A stretch of 64,000 bases of DNA from an uncultured Collinsella sp. (lineage in GTDB: Bacteria > Actinomycetota > Coriobacteriia > Coriobacteriales > Coriobacteriaceae): positions 62,001 to 126,000 of the forward strand of contig CAAEUX010000102.1 of assembly GCA_900759335.1 (NCBI GenBank), read 5' to 3'. Below are positions 1 to 8,245 of the stretch, piece by piece. The notes beneath the pieces are model-generated. The model saw only the letters and a program-made list of their open reading frames with translations. It did not search any database and was not told where the DNA came from. The number at the start of each line of letters is the position of its first letter. Position 1 is the stretch's first letter. The translations under genes were made by a program, and so were the position numbers.

Positions 1-585
1 CATCGCGGCGAGGTTGTGGGTCTGGTCGGCACCAATGGCTCCGGCAAGTCTACGATGCTCAAGATTATCGCTGGCGTTCTTGAGCCTAGCGAGGGCAGCG
101 TTAAGGTGCACGGTAACATCGCGCCGCTGATTGAGCTTGGCGCCGGCTTTGACCCCGAGCTGACCGCCCGCGAGAACATCTATCTGAACGGCGCCCTGCT
201 CGGCTATACCAAGGAGTTCATCGACGCCAACTTTGACGGCATTATCGAATTCGCTGAGCTGCAGAACTTTGTCGATATGCCGCTCAAGAACTTCTCCTCG
301 GGCATGGTGGCGCGTATCGCCTTTGCAATCGCGACGATTACCGAGCCCGATATTCTGATCGTTGACGAGACGTTGTCCGTCGGTGATGTGTTCTTCCAGC
401 AGAAGTGCGAGGCCCGCATCCAGCACTTTATCCAGAGCGGCGAAGTGACGGTTCTGTTCGTTTCGCACTCCATGGAGCAGGTTGAGCGCATCTGCCAGCG
501 TGCCGTTTGGATTGAGAAGGGTGACCTTCGCATGGACGGCCCGGTCAGTGAGGTCTGCAAGGCGTACCGTGAGCAGTTCAACTAG
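1..585 (+). CDS. ABC transporter ATP-binding protein, polysaccharide/teichoic-acid export type (5' truncated)
   Basis: The reading frame is open from the first base, so the N-terminus lies outside the window. It shows a Walker A motif (GTNGSGKST), an ABC signature (NFSSGMVARIAF) and a Walker B motif followed by DETLSVGD. The segment LIELGAGFDPELTARENIYL and the SVGD after Walker B are typical of the TagH/RfbE/Wzt branch, which powers export of surface polysaccharides or teichoic acids with a two-subunit permease. The protein ends soon after the H-loop (FVSHSMEQ), so it lacks the C-terminal glycan-binding domain of Wzt. The permease should lie just upstream. The exported substrate cannot be told. 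Confidence 0.88.
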   Translation, partial: HRGEVVGLVGTNGSGKSTMLKIIAGVLEPSEGSVKVHGNIAPLIELGAGFDPELTARENIYLNGALLGYTKEFIDANFDGIIEFAELQNFVDMPLKNFSSGMVARIAFAIATITEPDILIVDETLSVGDVFFQQKCEARIQHFIQSGEVTVLFVSHSMEQVERICQRAVWIEKGDLRMDGPVSEVCKAYREQFN

Positions 586-587
586 GT

Positions 588-593
588 TATAAT
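588..593 (+). promoter_or_regulatory. Possible -10 box for the tRNA-Arg(UCU) gene
   Basis: A perfect TATAAT lies 46 bases upstream of the tRNA, just after the stop codon of the ABC ATPase. No good -35 box is seen at 16-18 bases, so this is tentative. Confidence 0.35.
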
Positions 594-639
594 TATTTGC
601 GCCTGACAGACTTGTGCTTGCTTTGGCGTGCGGCTATTT

Positions 640-716
640 GCTCCATTAGCTCAGTTGGATAGAGCAGGGGACTTCTAATCCCAAGGTCGACGGTTCGAAT
701 CCGCCATGGAGCACCA
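640..716 (+). tRNA. tRNA-Arg (anticodon UCU)
   Basis: The cloverleaf can be folded by eye. The acceptor arm is GCTCCAT (640-646) with ATGGAGC (706-712), and the D stem is GCTC/GAGC. The anticodon loop is CTTCTAA (672-678), giving anticodon TCT, which reads AGA. The T arm carries GGTTCGAATCC, and CCA is encoded at 714-716. A terminator follows directly. Confidence 0.96.
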
Positions 717-726
717 TCGTTTATTA

Positions 727-757
727 AGCCCGGACCGCTTGGTGGTCTGGGCTTTTT
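727..757 (+). terminator. Rho-independent terminator after tRNA-Arg(UCU)
   Basis: AGCCCGGACC pairs with GGTCTGGGCT (one mismatch) around a short loop and is followed by a run of six T. Confidence 0.85.
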
Positions 758-820
758 TCATCTTGTGTGCTGCTGGAGCCGAGCGCGAGCAAGCCGCTGC
801 TGTTTGTTGCGGTTGGCATT

Positions 821-1258
821 TTACTTTTCGAGATGCTCTTTCAGCAGCTCCAGCGCGTGGGCGTAGCCCTTCAGGCCCTCGCCGGTGATGGTGGCGAAGC
901 AGGCCAGGCGGGCGTAGCTCACCTGGCGGAAGTCTTCGCGGGTCTCGACGGCGCTAATGTGGACCTCGACTGCAGGGATGGCGACGGCCTTGAGGGCGTC
1001 GAGGATCGCCACGCTCGTGTGCGTGTAGGCCGCCGGATTGATGACGATGCCGTCGACCTTGCCGTAGGCCTCCTGGATCTTGTCAACGATGCTGCCCTCG
1101 TGGTTAGACTGGAAGACCTCGACCTCGTCGAAGCCCTGTGCGGCGCCCGCTTCCTGGCAGATCTGCACTAAGCGGTCGTAGTTGTCGCTGCCGTAGATGC
1201 CCGGCTCGCGAATGCCGAGCATGTTGAGGTTGGGGCCGTTGATGACGAGTGCTTTCAT
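821..1258 (-). CDS. aroQ: 3-dehydroquinate dehydratase, type II
   Basis: Third step of the shikimate pathway: dehydration of 3-dehydroquinate to 3-dehydroshikimate in the cytosol. The protein of 145 aa is the normal size for the small dodecameric type II family. It starts with the family N-terminus (KALVINGPNLNMLG), carries the catalytic-loop Tyr (REPGIYG), and has NPAAYTHTS and EVHISAV segments lining the active site. The ATG at 1258 was chosen because the family sequence begins there; a frame extension upstream to 1357 has no similarity. It is the last gene of the aromatic cluster, separated from aroEK by a hairpin-bearing gap. Confidence 0.95.
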   Translation of the reverse strand: MKALVINGPNLNMLGIREPGIYGSDNYDRLVQICQEAGAAQGFDEVEVFQSNHEGSIVDKIQEAYGKVDGIVINPAAYTHTSVAILDALKAVAIPAVEVHISAVETREDFRQVSYARLACFATITGEGLKGYAHALELLKEHLEK

Positions 1259-1279
1259 GGATGCTTCCTTTTCGGTTGG

Positions 1280-1320
1280 AAAACCACCACAAAGGTGCCT
1301 GTCCCCTTTGTGGTGGTTTT
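1280..1320. repeat. Perfect 16-bp inverted repeat between aroEK and aroQ
   Basis: Arms 1280-1295 and 1305-1320 are exact reverse complements (AAAACCACCACAAAGG) around a 9-base loop. Read on the minus strand it ends in TTTT, so it could act as a terminator or attenuator before aroQ. The minus-strand right half contains GGGGACAGGCACC, sharing GGGGACAG with the element ends at 61454-61698, so it may instead be a REP-type repeat. Confidence 0.75.
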
Positions 1321-1322
1321 GG

Positions 1323-2573
1323 TTAGAGAGCGGGTGGGAGGGTGTCGAGGAGGGCATGGGCGGTGTTGGCGGCGCAGTCGCGTGAGTCGATGATGTAGTC
1401 GGCCCAGGCGCGGTAGCGCGGCATACGCTGCTCGGCCAGCTTGTCGATGCCGTCGCGCGCGGTGATGGGGCGGCCCTTGTGGGCGAGCTCGTCGAGCTTG
1501 CGGTTGAGCATCACGATCTGGCTGTTTTGGTGCAGCAGAGGGTAGTTCTCGTCGCGCGTAACCACGCCGCCGCCGGTGGAGAGAACCAAGCCGCTGCGCT
1601 TGGAGATGTCGGCCAGCGCTGCCGTCTCCTGCTCGCGGAAGGCGGCCTCGCCGCGCTTGACGATAAAGTCGGCGCAGGGCATGCCGAGGCGTTCCTCGAG
1701 GGCGCGGTCCAGGTCGATGTGCTCGCGACCCGTGAGCAGGGCAATCTGCTCTCCCACGCGGGTCTTGCCCGAGCCCGGCATGCCGATCAGCGCGATGTTT
1801 TGCTCGCGGCGGGACAGACGCTTCGTCACATCCAGGATGCGCTCGCGCGGGGTAATCTGGCCGGTGTAGCGCTCGACAGCTTGTGCCGCCTGGGCTACAA
1901 GCATGAGTAGGCCTCCGATGCAGGGGATACCGCGGCGCTCGGCCTCGAGCATGAGTCCCGTGCGGGCGGGGTTGTAGACAATGTCGATAACGCCTTCGAG
2001 CGCATCGAGTCCTTCGAGCGTGCAAGGCGCGTCGGGGCAGTGGGGGAACATGCCGGCAGGTGTGCAGTTGACGAGCAACGTTGCATCGGACTGCTGAGCG
2101 ATGTTGTCGTAGTTGACCTCGCTCGTGCGACCCACGGGCACAACGGTGGCGCCCAGGTCTTCCAGCACCATACTTGCCGTGGTGCCGGCACCACCGGTGG
2201 CACCGAGCACGAGGGCCTTTTTGCCGGCAGCCTCAACCCCCAGCTCCTCGACCAGGCACTGAAAACCAAAGTAGTCAGTATTATCGCCGCGCAGGCGCCC
2301 GTCAGATAGGCGCGTGATGGTGTTGACGTTTCCCATGCGCTCGGCCAGCGGACTCAGCTCGTCCAGGTATTCCATGACGGCGCGCTTGTAGGGGATGGTC
2401 ACGTTGGTACCCTCCCATTCGTCGCCCGTCATAAAGGTCGCGAGGTCCTCGGGCTCGCGCTCAAAACGCACGTACTCCAGGCCTGCGAGCTCTTTGTAGA
2501 TGGTTGGGGTGTAGCTGTGGCCCAGCACGCGGCCCAGCACTCCGTAGGGGCGGGTTGCGGCGGTATCGGTCAT
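1323..2573 (-). CDS. aroE-aroK: Fused shikimate dehydrogenase-shikimate kinase
   Basis: One 416-aa chain carries two consecutive shikimate-pathway enzymes. Residues about 1-250 are an AroE-type NADP-dependent shikimate dehydrogenase: NVTIPYK, the GNVNT and GDNTDYFGF substrate motifs, the dinucleotide loop GATGGAG, and NCTPAGM. Residues about 257-416 are a shikimate kinase: P-loop GMPGSGKT, the DLD shikimate-binding motif and GGGVV. The two activities flank one metabolite, shikimate, so the fusion joins successive steps. The start codon directly follows the pheA stop (TAG then ATG), which suggests translational coupling. A sequencing artefact is unlikely because both domains are complete and in frame. 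Confidence 0.93.
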   Translation of the reverse strand: MTDTAATRPYGVLGRVLGHSYTPTIYKELAGLEYVRFEREPEDLATFMTGDEWEGTNVTIPYKRAVMEYLDELSPLAERMGNVNTITRLSDGRLRGDNTDYFGFQCLVEELGVEAAGKKALVLGATGGAGTTASMVLEDLGATVVPVGRTSEVNYDNIAQQSDATLLVNCTPAGMFPHCPDAPCTLEGLDALEGVIDIVYNPARTGLMLEAERRGIPCIGGLLMLVAQAAQAVERYTGQITPRERILDVTKRLSRREQNIALIGMPGSGKTRVGEQIALLTGREHIDLDRALEERLGMPCADFIVKRGEAAFREQETAALADISKRSGLVLSTGGGVVTRDENYPLLHQNSQIVMLNRKLDELAHKGRPITARDGIDKLAEQRMPRYRAWADYIIDSRDCAANTAHALLDTLPPAL

Positions 2574-3719
2574 CTAGAGCACCTCCGTGTAGCTGCCAAA
2601 GTAGGTGAAGCTCTCGCACACGTCGTCGATCGAATCGAGCAGGTCGTCGAGGGCCTTGCTGCCAAAGGGGCAGTCCAGATCAAAGTAGAACATAAACTCA
2701 AAGTCGCGGCCGGGGATGGGGCGGCTCTCGAGCTTGATGAGGTTGATATTGAGCGCATAGAAGCGCTCGAGCACGCGGTAGAGGGCGCCCGGCTCATTGG
2801 CCGTGGTAATCATGAGCGAGGTACGGTTGGCACCGGGATAGACGCGCGGCTCACGGCTGATGACGACAAAGCGCGTGTAGTTGTTGTCCGAGTCCTGGAT
2901 GTTGGGCTCCAGCACCTCCAGGCCATAGAGTGCCGCGCAGCTGCGCGATGCGATGGCGGCAATATCGGTGCGCTCGGAGCTGGCGACCATCTCGGCCGAC
3001 ATGGCGGTGTTGGGGTACTTGGTGGCGTGCAGGTCGTGGGACTCGATAAAGCCCGCACACTGGGCAATGGCTTGGCCGTGGCTGTAAACCTCGCGCACGT
3101 CGGCGAGCTTGGTGCCGGGCTTGACGAGCATGTTGTGGTCGATCTTGAGGCGAAGCGAGCGCACGATGTGGAAGTCGAACTGGGCGAGCAGGTCGTAGAC
3201 GGCGTTGACCGAGCCGGCGGTGGAGTTCTCGATGGGCAGCACGCCAAACTCGCAGAAGCCGTCGCGCACAGCGCGCATAACGCCTTCGAAGGTCTCGAAA
3301 AACGCGATGTCGGGCACGTCGAAGAATTTGCACGCGGCGATTTGGCTGTAGGCACCTTCGACGCCCTGGCAGGCGACGGTTGCCGTCTGGGGGAAGGGTG
3401 TGTCAAAGGCTGCGGCCATGGCATGGGCCTTTTGCGACACCGTGATGCCCTTGAGCTCGTTGATGTAGCGCTGCTGCTCGGCCTTGCTCATGCTCATGAG
3501 GAGACGGAACAGGGTGATGGTCTGCGCCTTGTAGCGCTCGGGCGCGCGGCTGGCGAGGTTGTTGAGCTTGGAGCGCTCACGGGCGGGGTCGAAGACGGCC
3601 TTGCCCATCTCGATTTTTGACTTGGCTACCTCGGTGGCAATGTCCATTCGCTCGACAAAGCTGTTGAGGAGCGTGGTGTCGATGCCATCGATGGCCTGGC
3701 GGATGTCAGCAAGGTCCAT
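2574..3719 (-). CDS. pheA: Bifunctional chorismate mutase / prephenate dehydratase (P-protein)
   Basis: Converts chorismate to prephenate and then phenylpyruvate for phenylalanine synthesis. The 381-aa protein has an AroQ-class chorismate mutase helix bundle (about 1-90), a prephenate dehydratase domain (about 105-285; GVEGAYSQ, LPIENSTAGSV, and the catalytic motif NYTRFVV), and a C-terminal ACT domain (GALYRVL and ESRP, the usual phenylalanine feedback site). The ATG at 3719 is chosen because the mutase domain begins there (MDLADIRQAIDGID); the longer frame upstream is not homologous. It lies 53 bases after aroC and abuts aroEK. Confidence 0.95.
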   Translation of the reverse strand: MDLADIRQAIDGIDTTLLNSFVERMDIATEVAKSKIEMGKAVFDPARERSKLNNLASRAPERYKAQTITLFRLLMSMSKAEQQRYINELKGITVSQKAHAMAAAFDTPFPQTATVACQGVEGAYSQIAACKFFDVPDIAFFETFEGVMRAVRDGFCEFGVLPIENSTAGSVNAVYDLLAQFDFHIVRSLRLKIDHNMLVKPGTKLADVREVYSHGQAIAQCAGFIESHDLHATKYPNTAMSAEMVASSERTDIAAIASRSCAALYGLEVLEPNIQDSDNNYTRFVVISREPRVYPGANRTSLMITTANEPGALYRVLERFYALNINLIKLESRPIPGRDFEFMFYFDLDCPFGSKALDDLLDSIDDVCESFTYFGSYTEVL

Positions 3720-3772
3720 GGAGGCCCCTTTCACGTAACGGCTGAGTTGGCAGGCAACCCAGGTGAGTCGGG

Positions 3773-4870
3773 TTAGAGCTGGGCGGCGTCCTCGAGGAGA
3801 GCGTCCCAGATGGCGAGGGCGGCGGCTGCTTCGGCTACGGGGACGGCTCGGGGGACGATGCAGGGATCGTGGCGGCCGTGGATCGAGAGCTCGGCATTTT
3901 CCATGGCGTCCATGTCTACGGTCTGCTGCTCGCGGCCAATCGAGGGCGTTGGCTTTACGGCCATGCGCCACATGACGGGCGCGCCGGTCGAAATACCGCC
4001 CAGGATGCCGCCGGCGTTGTTGGACTCAACCTCGATCTCGCCGGTCTCGGCGTCGATGCGATACGGATCGTTGTTCTCGCTGCCGCGCATGGCGGCCACG
4101 GCAAAGCCCATGCCAAACTCCACGCCCTTTACGGCGGGAATGCCAAACGCGATTTGCGCGATGCGGTTCTCGATGCCGTCGAACATGGGGTCGCCGATGC
4201 CCGCGGGAAGCCCGTAAATGCCGCACTCCACGATGCCGCCGATACTGTCGAGTTCGTCGCGCGCGGCAAGAATCTCCTCGCGCATGCGGCCGGCTGCGGC
4301 GGCGTCAATGCACGGCAGATCGTTCGTAAGGATCGCCTTGCGGTCGGCCTCGCGATAGACCATATCGTCCATGGGCAGGTCGGAGATGCCGCCGATCTGC
4401 GCGACGTGCGCCATGACCTGAATGCCGCGGGCCTCGAGTGCCTGCAGCGCAATGCCGCCGGCGATGCATAAGGGGGCCGTTAGGCGGCCGGAAAAATGCC
4501 CGCCACCAGCGACATCGTGCATGTTGTGGTACTTCACGCGCGCAGGGAAGTCCGCATGTCCGGGACGGGGCTTGCGGCGCAGCTCGGAGTAATCCTTGGA
4601 GCGCGTGTTGGTGTTCTCGATAATCGCTGCGATGGGTGCACCAGTGGTATGTCCATCGACCACACCGGCAATGATATGCGCGGCGTCGGCCTCGCGGCGC
4701 TTGGTTGCGGTCTCGTCGCGACCGGGGGCACGGCGGTCCAAAAAAGTCTGCAGCACATCTTGGTCAACGGCGATACCCGCGGGGATGCCGTCGAGTGAGC
4801 AGCCGATAGCAGGGGAGTGCGACTGGCCGAAAATGCTCAGATGTAAAACGTTGCCAAAGGTCGAGGACAT
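3773..4870 (-). CDS. aroC: Chorismate synthase
   Basis: Last step of the common pathway: trans-1,4 elimination of phosphate from EPSP to chorismate, needing reduced FMN. The 365-aa protein is of standard length and starts MSSTFGNVLHLSIFGQSH. It has the family motifs RPGHAD and GGGHFSGR and the later NNAGGILGGIS segment. Only one base separates it from aroA, so the two are surely co-transcribed. Confidence 0.97.
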   Translation of the reverse strand: MSSTFGNVLHLSIFGQSHSPAIGCSLDGIPAGIAVDQDVLQTFLDRRAPGRDETATKRREADAAHIIAGVVDGHTTGAPIAAIIENTNTRSKDYSELRRKPRPGHADFPARVKYHNMHDVAGGGHFSGRLTAPLCIAGGIALQALEARGIQVMAHVAQIGGISDLPMDDMVYREADRKAILTNDLPCIDAAAAGRMREEILAARDELDSIGGIVECGIYGLPAGIGDPMFDGIENRIAQIAFGIPAVKGVEFGMGFAVAAMRGSENNDPYRIDAETGEIEVESNNAGGILGGISTGAPVMWRMAVKPTPSIGREQQTVDMDAMENAELSIHGRHDPCIVPRAVPVAEAAAALAIWDALLEDAAQL

Positions 4871-4871
4871 G

Positions 4872-6191
4872 CTATTCCTCCTCGAGCGTGACCTTGCCGC
4901 CCAGCAGGCGGTAGTGGTCGAAGAAATCGGGATAGGACTTGTTGACGGCCTCGGCGCCGTGGATCACGACCTCGCCGGTGGCACGGCTCGCGGCGATGGC
5001 GGCCATCATGGCGATGCGGTGGTCGTTGTGCGAATCGACCTCACCGCCGGTGAAGGCATCGACGCCCTTGATGATGAGGTCGTCACCGGCGATGCGCACC
5101 TGCGCGCCCAGCGCGGTGAGCTCGCGGGTGGTGGTGGCCAGGCGGTCGGATTCCTTGATGCGCAGGCGGGCGCAATCGCGGATAAAGGTGCGGCCCTGAG
5201 CCAGCGAGGCCACGGCCGAGATAACGGGCACCAGGTCGGGAATGTCGTGGGCGCTCATCTCAAAGCCGGCGAGCTTGTCGGACTGCACGGTGGCGGCGTT
5301 GGTGGAGCGCACGATACGGGCGCCAAAGCGCGAAAGCGCGGCAAGCACGTTGCGGTCGCCCTGTGCGGAGCTCAGCGACACGCCCTCGACGGTGATGGGG
5401 TCGCATCCGATGGCGCCGGCGCACAGCCAAAAGGCTGCGTTGGACCAGTCGCCCTCGACGGCTACGCTGCCGGGCGTGCGGTACGAGCCGCTGCTCACGC
5501 GGAAGTTCGTGACCTCTGGCTGGCCGTCCTTGGCCGGAATGCGCTCAACGTTGACCTCGACGCCAAAGGCCTTCATGGCCTGGATCGTCAGGTTGATGTA
5601 GGGGCGGCTCTCAATAAGGCCGGTCACCTGCACGCAGGAGGGCTTGGCCAGCAGCGGGGCTGCCAGCAGCAGGCCGGAGATATACTGCGAGCTTACGTTG
5701 CCCGGCAGCACAAAGGTGCCCGGGCGCATGCGTCCGCTTGTCTTGAGCGGAAAACCGCCCAGACCCTGTAGGTCGCAGCCGGCGGCAATGATCTCGTCCG
5801 AGAGCGGGGACAGCGGGCGTGCGCCTAGGCGGCCCTGTCCCACAAAGGTTGCCTCTGCCCCCAGCGCGCAGGCGACGGGCAGCATAAAGCGGAGCGTGGA
5901 GCCGCTCTCGCCGCAGTCGAGCGTGCCGCCGGCAAGGGCCTTGAGCAGGCCGAACTCAATGCTCTTCATGGTGGGGTGTACTTGGAAGCCGTCCTCGACG
6001 GTCTCGATGCGAACACCCAGGGCCGTAAGACAACGCACCGTGGCCTCGATGTCGGCGCAGGTGGTGTTACAGGTAACGTGCGTCTCGCCGTTGGCAAGCG
6101 CAGCGCAGATGATCAGGCGATGCGCCATCGACTTGGACGCGATGGCGGGAACGGTGCCCTTAAGCGGGGACGGGGTGATGCGGGCTAGCAT
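4872..6191 (-). CDS. aroA: 3-phosphoshikimate 1-carboxyvinyltransferase (EPSP synthase)
   Basis: Joins phosphoenolpyruvate to shikimate 3-phosphate. At 439 aa it has normal length and the two-lobed fold. Visible motifs are the N-terminal KSMAHR, the region LDCGESGSTLRFM and the C-terminal SHNDHRIAMM. The residue after LDCGESGSTLRF is M, and the sequence resembles class I-like clostridial/actinobacterial enzymes; herbicide tolerance cannot be judged by eye. The start overlaps the 3' end of aroB by seven bases. Confidence 0.96.
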   Translation of the reverse strand: MLARITPSPLKGTVPAIASKSMAHRLIICAALANGETHVTCNTTCADIEATVRCLTALGVRIETVEDGFQVHPTMKSIEFGLLKALAGGTLDCGESGSTLRFMLPVACALGAEATFVGQGRLGARPLSPLSDEIIAAGCDLQGLGGFPLKTSGRMRPGTFVLPGNVSSQYISGLLLAAPLLAKPSCVQVTGLIESRPYINLTIQAMKAFGVEVNVERIPAKDGQPEVTNFRVSSGSYRTPGSVAVEGDWSNAAFWLCAGAIGCDPITVEGVSLSSAQGDRNVLAALSRFGARIVRSTNAATVQSDKLAGFEMSAHDIPDLVPVISAVASLAQGRTFIRDCARLRIKESDRLATTTRELTALGAQVRIAGDDLIIKGVDAFTGGEVDSHNDHRIAMMAAIAASRATGEVVIHGAEAVNKSYPDFFDHYRLLGGKVTLEEE

Positions 6192-7291
6192 GCGGATGCG
6201 TCTCCCTTCTGGCCGAGGCCCTCGGCAATGAGTTCGTGGAAAGTGGAAAGCGGCGTGCGGTCGATGCTGCAGCGGCCAATGCCGTGCGGAATCACCAGGT
6301 CGATGGTGTCGCCCGCGCGCTTCTTGTCGTGGAGCGCCTCGGCAAAGACGGCATCGGCATTGAGGTCGCAGCGGGTCTTGAGGCCGTGGCGGGCGCAGAG
6401 CTCCTCAATACGACCGGGCAGTGCGGCATCGCAAACGCCGTGCAGGGCTGCGGCGCGCGTGATGATGCCCATGCCGATCGACACGCAGTTGCCGTGTCCG
6501 AGTTCAAAGTGCTCGCAGGCTTCGACGGCGTGTCCGGCGCTGTGTCCAAAGTTGAGCAGCTTGCGCTGGTTGGTTTCGCGCTCGTCGGCAACGACCACGG
6601 CGCGCTTGATGTCGATATTGCGGGCGATGATGAGCGCTACGCGGGCCACATCGCGGTTGAGTAGCTCAAGCGTAAGCGGGGTCTTCTCCAGTTCGGCGAA
6701 AAGCTCCGGGTCGGCGATCACGGCGTGCTTGACGACCTCGCCGCAGCCGTCGGCGAACTGCTCGGGCGTGAGGGTGGCCAGGCACCCCACGTCGGCGATA
6801 ACCACGCTCGGCTGCCAAAAGGCGCCGGCCAAGTTCTTGCCGGCAGCCAGGTCGATGGCGGTCTTGCCGCCTACCGACGAATCCACCATGGCGAGCAGAC
6901 TCGTCGGGATCTGCACAAACTTGCAGCCGCGCATGTAGGTGGCAGCCACAAAGCCCGCCACGTCGCCCACGACGCCGCCGCCGAGTGCCACGATCACGTC
7001 GGAGCGCGAAAGCTCGTGCTCGGCCACAAACTCCAAAATGGCAACGTAGGTCTCGGCGCGCTTGTGTGCCTCGCCGGCCTCGAAGGTGCAGATACTCACT
7101 TCGTAGCCTGATGCCTCCAGGCTCCGCTTAACGGGCATCTGGTAGAGCGGGCCAACGTTGGTGTCCGTCACGATGACAGCCTTGGTGCCGCCGGCAGTGG
7201 CGCGCACGAGCGGTCCCGCCTGCTCCAGCATAAACGTGCCAACATGCACTTGGTAGGGGCGTGCAGTGTCGATATCGATGGTAATCGCCAT
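6185..7291 (-). CDS. aroB: 3-dehydroquinate synthase
   Basis: Second shikimate step, converting DAHP to 3-dehydroquinate with catalytic NAD and a divalent metal. The 368-aa protein shows the NAD-binding GGGVVGDVAGFVAA motif, the lysine-bearing VDSSVGGKTAID segment, the metal ligand region GCGEVVKHA and the histidine motif NFGHSAGHAVE. It sits 36 bases after tyrA and overlaps aroA by seven bases. Confidence 0.96.
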   Translation of the reverse strand: MAITIDIDTARPYQVHVGTFMLEQAGPLVRATAGGTKAVIVTDTNVGPLYQMPVKRSLEASGYEVSICTFEAGEAHKRAETYVAILEFVAEHELSRSDVIVALGGGVVGDVAGFVAATYMRGCKFVQIPTSLLAMVDSSVGGKTAIDLAAGKNLAGAFWQPSVVIADVGCLATLTPEQFADGCGEVVKHAVIADPELFAELEKTPLTLELLNRDVARVALIIARNIDIKRAVVVADERETNQRKLLNFGHSAGHAVEACEHFELGHGNCVSIGMGIITRAAALHGVCDAALPGRIEELCARHGLKTRCDLNADAVFAEALHDKKRAGDTIDLVIPHGIGRCSIDRTPLSTFHELIAEGLGQKGDASAC

Positions 7292-7327
7292 AAGCTATGG
7301 TCCTTTCGACCTGGCGTGATAGGTGGT

Positions 7328-8242
7328 CTAGTGGGAGGCCTCGTCGTCGAGTGCGCGCTTAATGCGGTCGCCCTCGGCAAGGAGATTCTCCAGATAGCGC
7401 TGGTCGCGGTCCTTGAGCGCACGGCTGTAGGCGCCGAGCGAGTCGATAAGATGGTCGATCTCGAAGGCGAGCGCGTCGGCGTCGTCAATCATGAGCTCGG
7501 ACCACATTTGCGGGTTGAGGTGCGCCACGCGGGTGAGATCGCGGTAGCTACCGGCCGAAAAGCCGTGGTGGACCTGGGCAGTGGGGCTTTTGACGTAGGC
7601 GTTGGATACCACGTGCGCAAGCTGGCTCGTGAAGGCAATGACGCGGTCGTGCTCGGCAGCGCTGGTCACGCTGAACTTGCCAAAGCCCAAGGGGCGCACC
7701 ATCTCGCGCACCTGGCCCAAAAGCTCCAGTTTGAGCGCATCGTCCACCGCGGGCGGCACGAGCACGAGTGGCGCGCCCTGGAACAGGTCGGCACGGGAGT
7801 GCGCATAGCCCGAGTACTGCGTGCCCGCCATGGGGTGCGCGCCCACAAAGTAAAAGCCGTGCTCGCGGGCAAGCTCAAAGGCGCGCTCGCACACGATGCC
7901 CTTGACACCCACCGTGTCGATCACCACGGGACCCATGATGGCGTCGGTGTCGGTGGCGTCGGCGAGCGCCTGGGCGTGCGCCTCGAGCCACTCGATGCAT
8001 CCTTTAGGATAGCAGGCAAGGACGATGATGTCGCATTCGCCGAGTGTCTTGTCGTTGAGCTCTCCGGCGACAGTGCCCATGCTGGCGGCCGTCATGACAT
8101 CGTCATCGGGGTCCCAGGCCAGCACGCGGACGCCCGCCTGCGCATAGCCGCGGGTAAAGCTACCGCCGATGAGGCCAAGGCCGACGATACCGGCGCACTT
8201 GGGGCCGCCCTGGTTAACGCGCGCGTTTCTCACCGTACCCAT
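7328..8242 (-). CDS. tyrA: Prephenate dehydrogenase
   Basis: Oxidative decarboxylation of prephenate to 4-hydroxyphenylpyruvate for tyrosine. The 304-aa protein has an N-terminal Rossmann motif (GIVGLGLIGGSFTRGY), the DTVGVKG segment, and the GAHPMAGTQYSGY substrate motif. There is no fused chorismate mutase or ACT domain. The start lies three bases after the aroF stop. Placing tyrA second in the operon puts the tyrosine branch next to the entry enzyme. Confidence 0.93.
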   Translation of the reverse strand: MGTVRNARVNQGGPKCAGIVGLGLIGGSFTRGYAQAGVRVLAWDPDDDVMTAASMGTVAGELNDKTLGECDIIVLACYPKGCIEWLEAHAQALADATDTDAIMGPVVIDTVGVKGIVCERAFELAREHGFYFVGAHPMAGTQYSGYAHSRADLFQGAPLVLVPPAVDDALKLELLGQVREMVRPLGFGKFSVTSAAEHDRVIAFTSQLAHVVSNAYVKSPTAQVHHGFSAGSYRDLTRVAHLNPQMWSELMIDDADALAFEIDHLIDSLGAYSRALKDRDQRYLENLLAEGDRIKRALDDEASH

Positions 8243-8245
8243 GGG

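Noticed and set aside
2517..3620. Plus-strand open frame opposite pheA
   Set aside because: Shadow frame; pheA has all catalytic motifs on the other strand.
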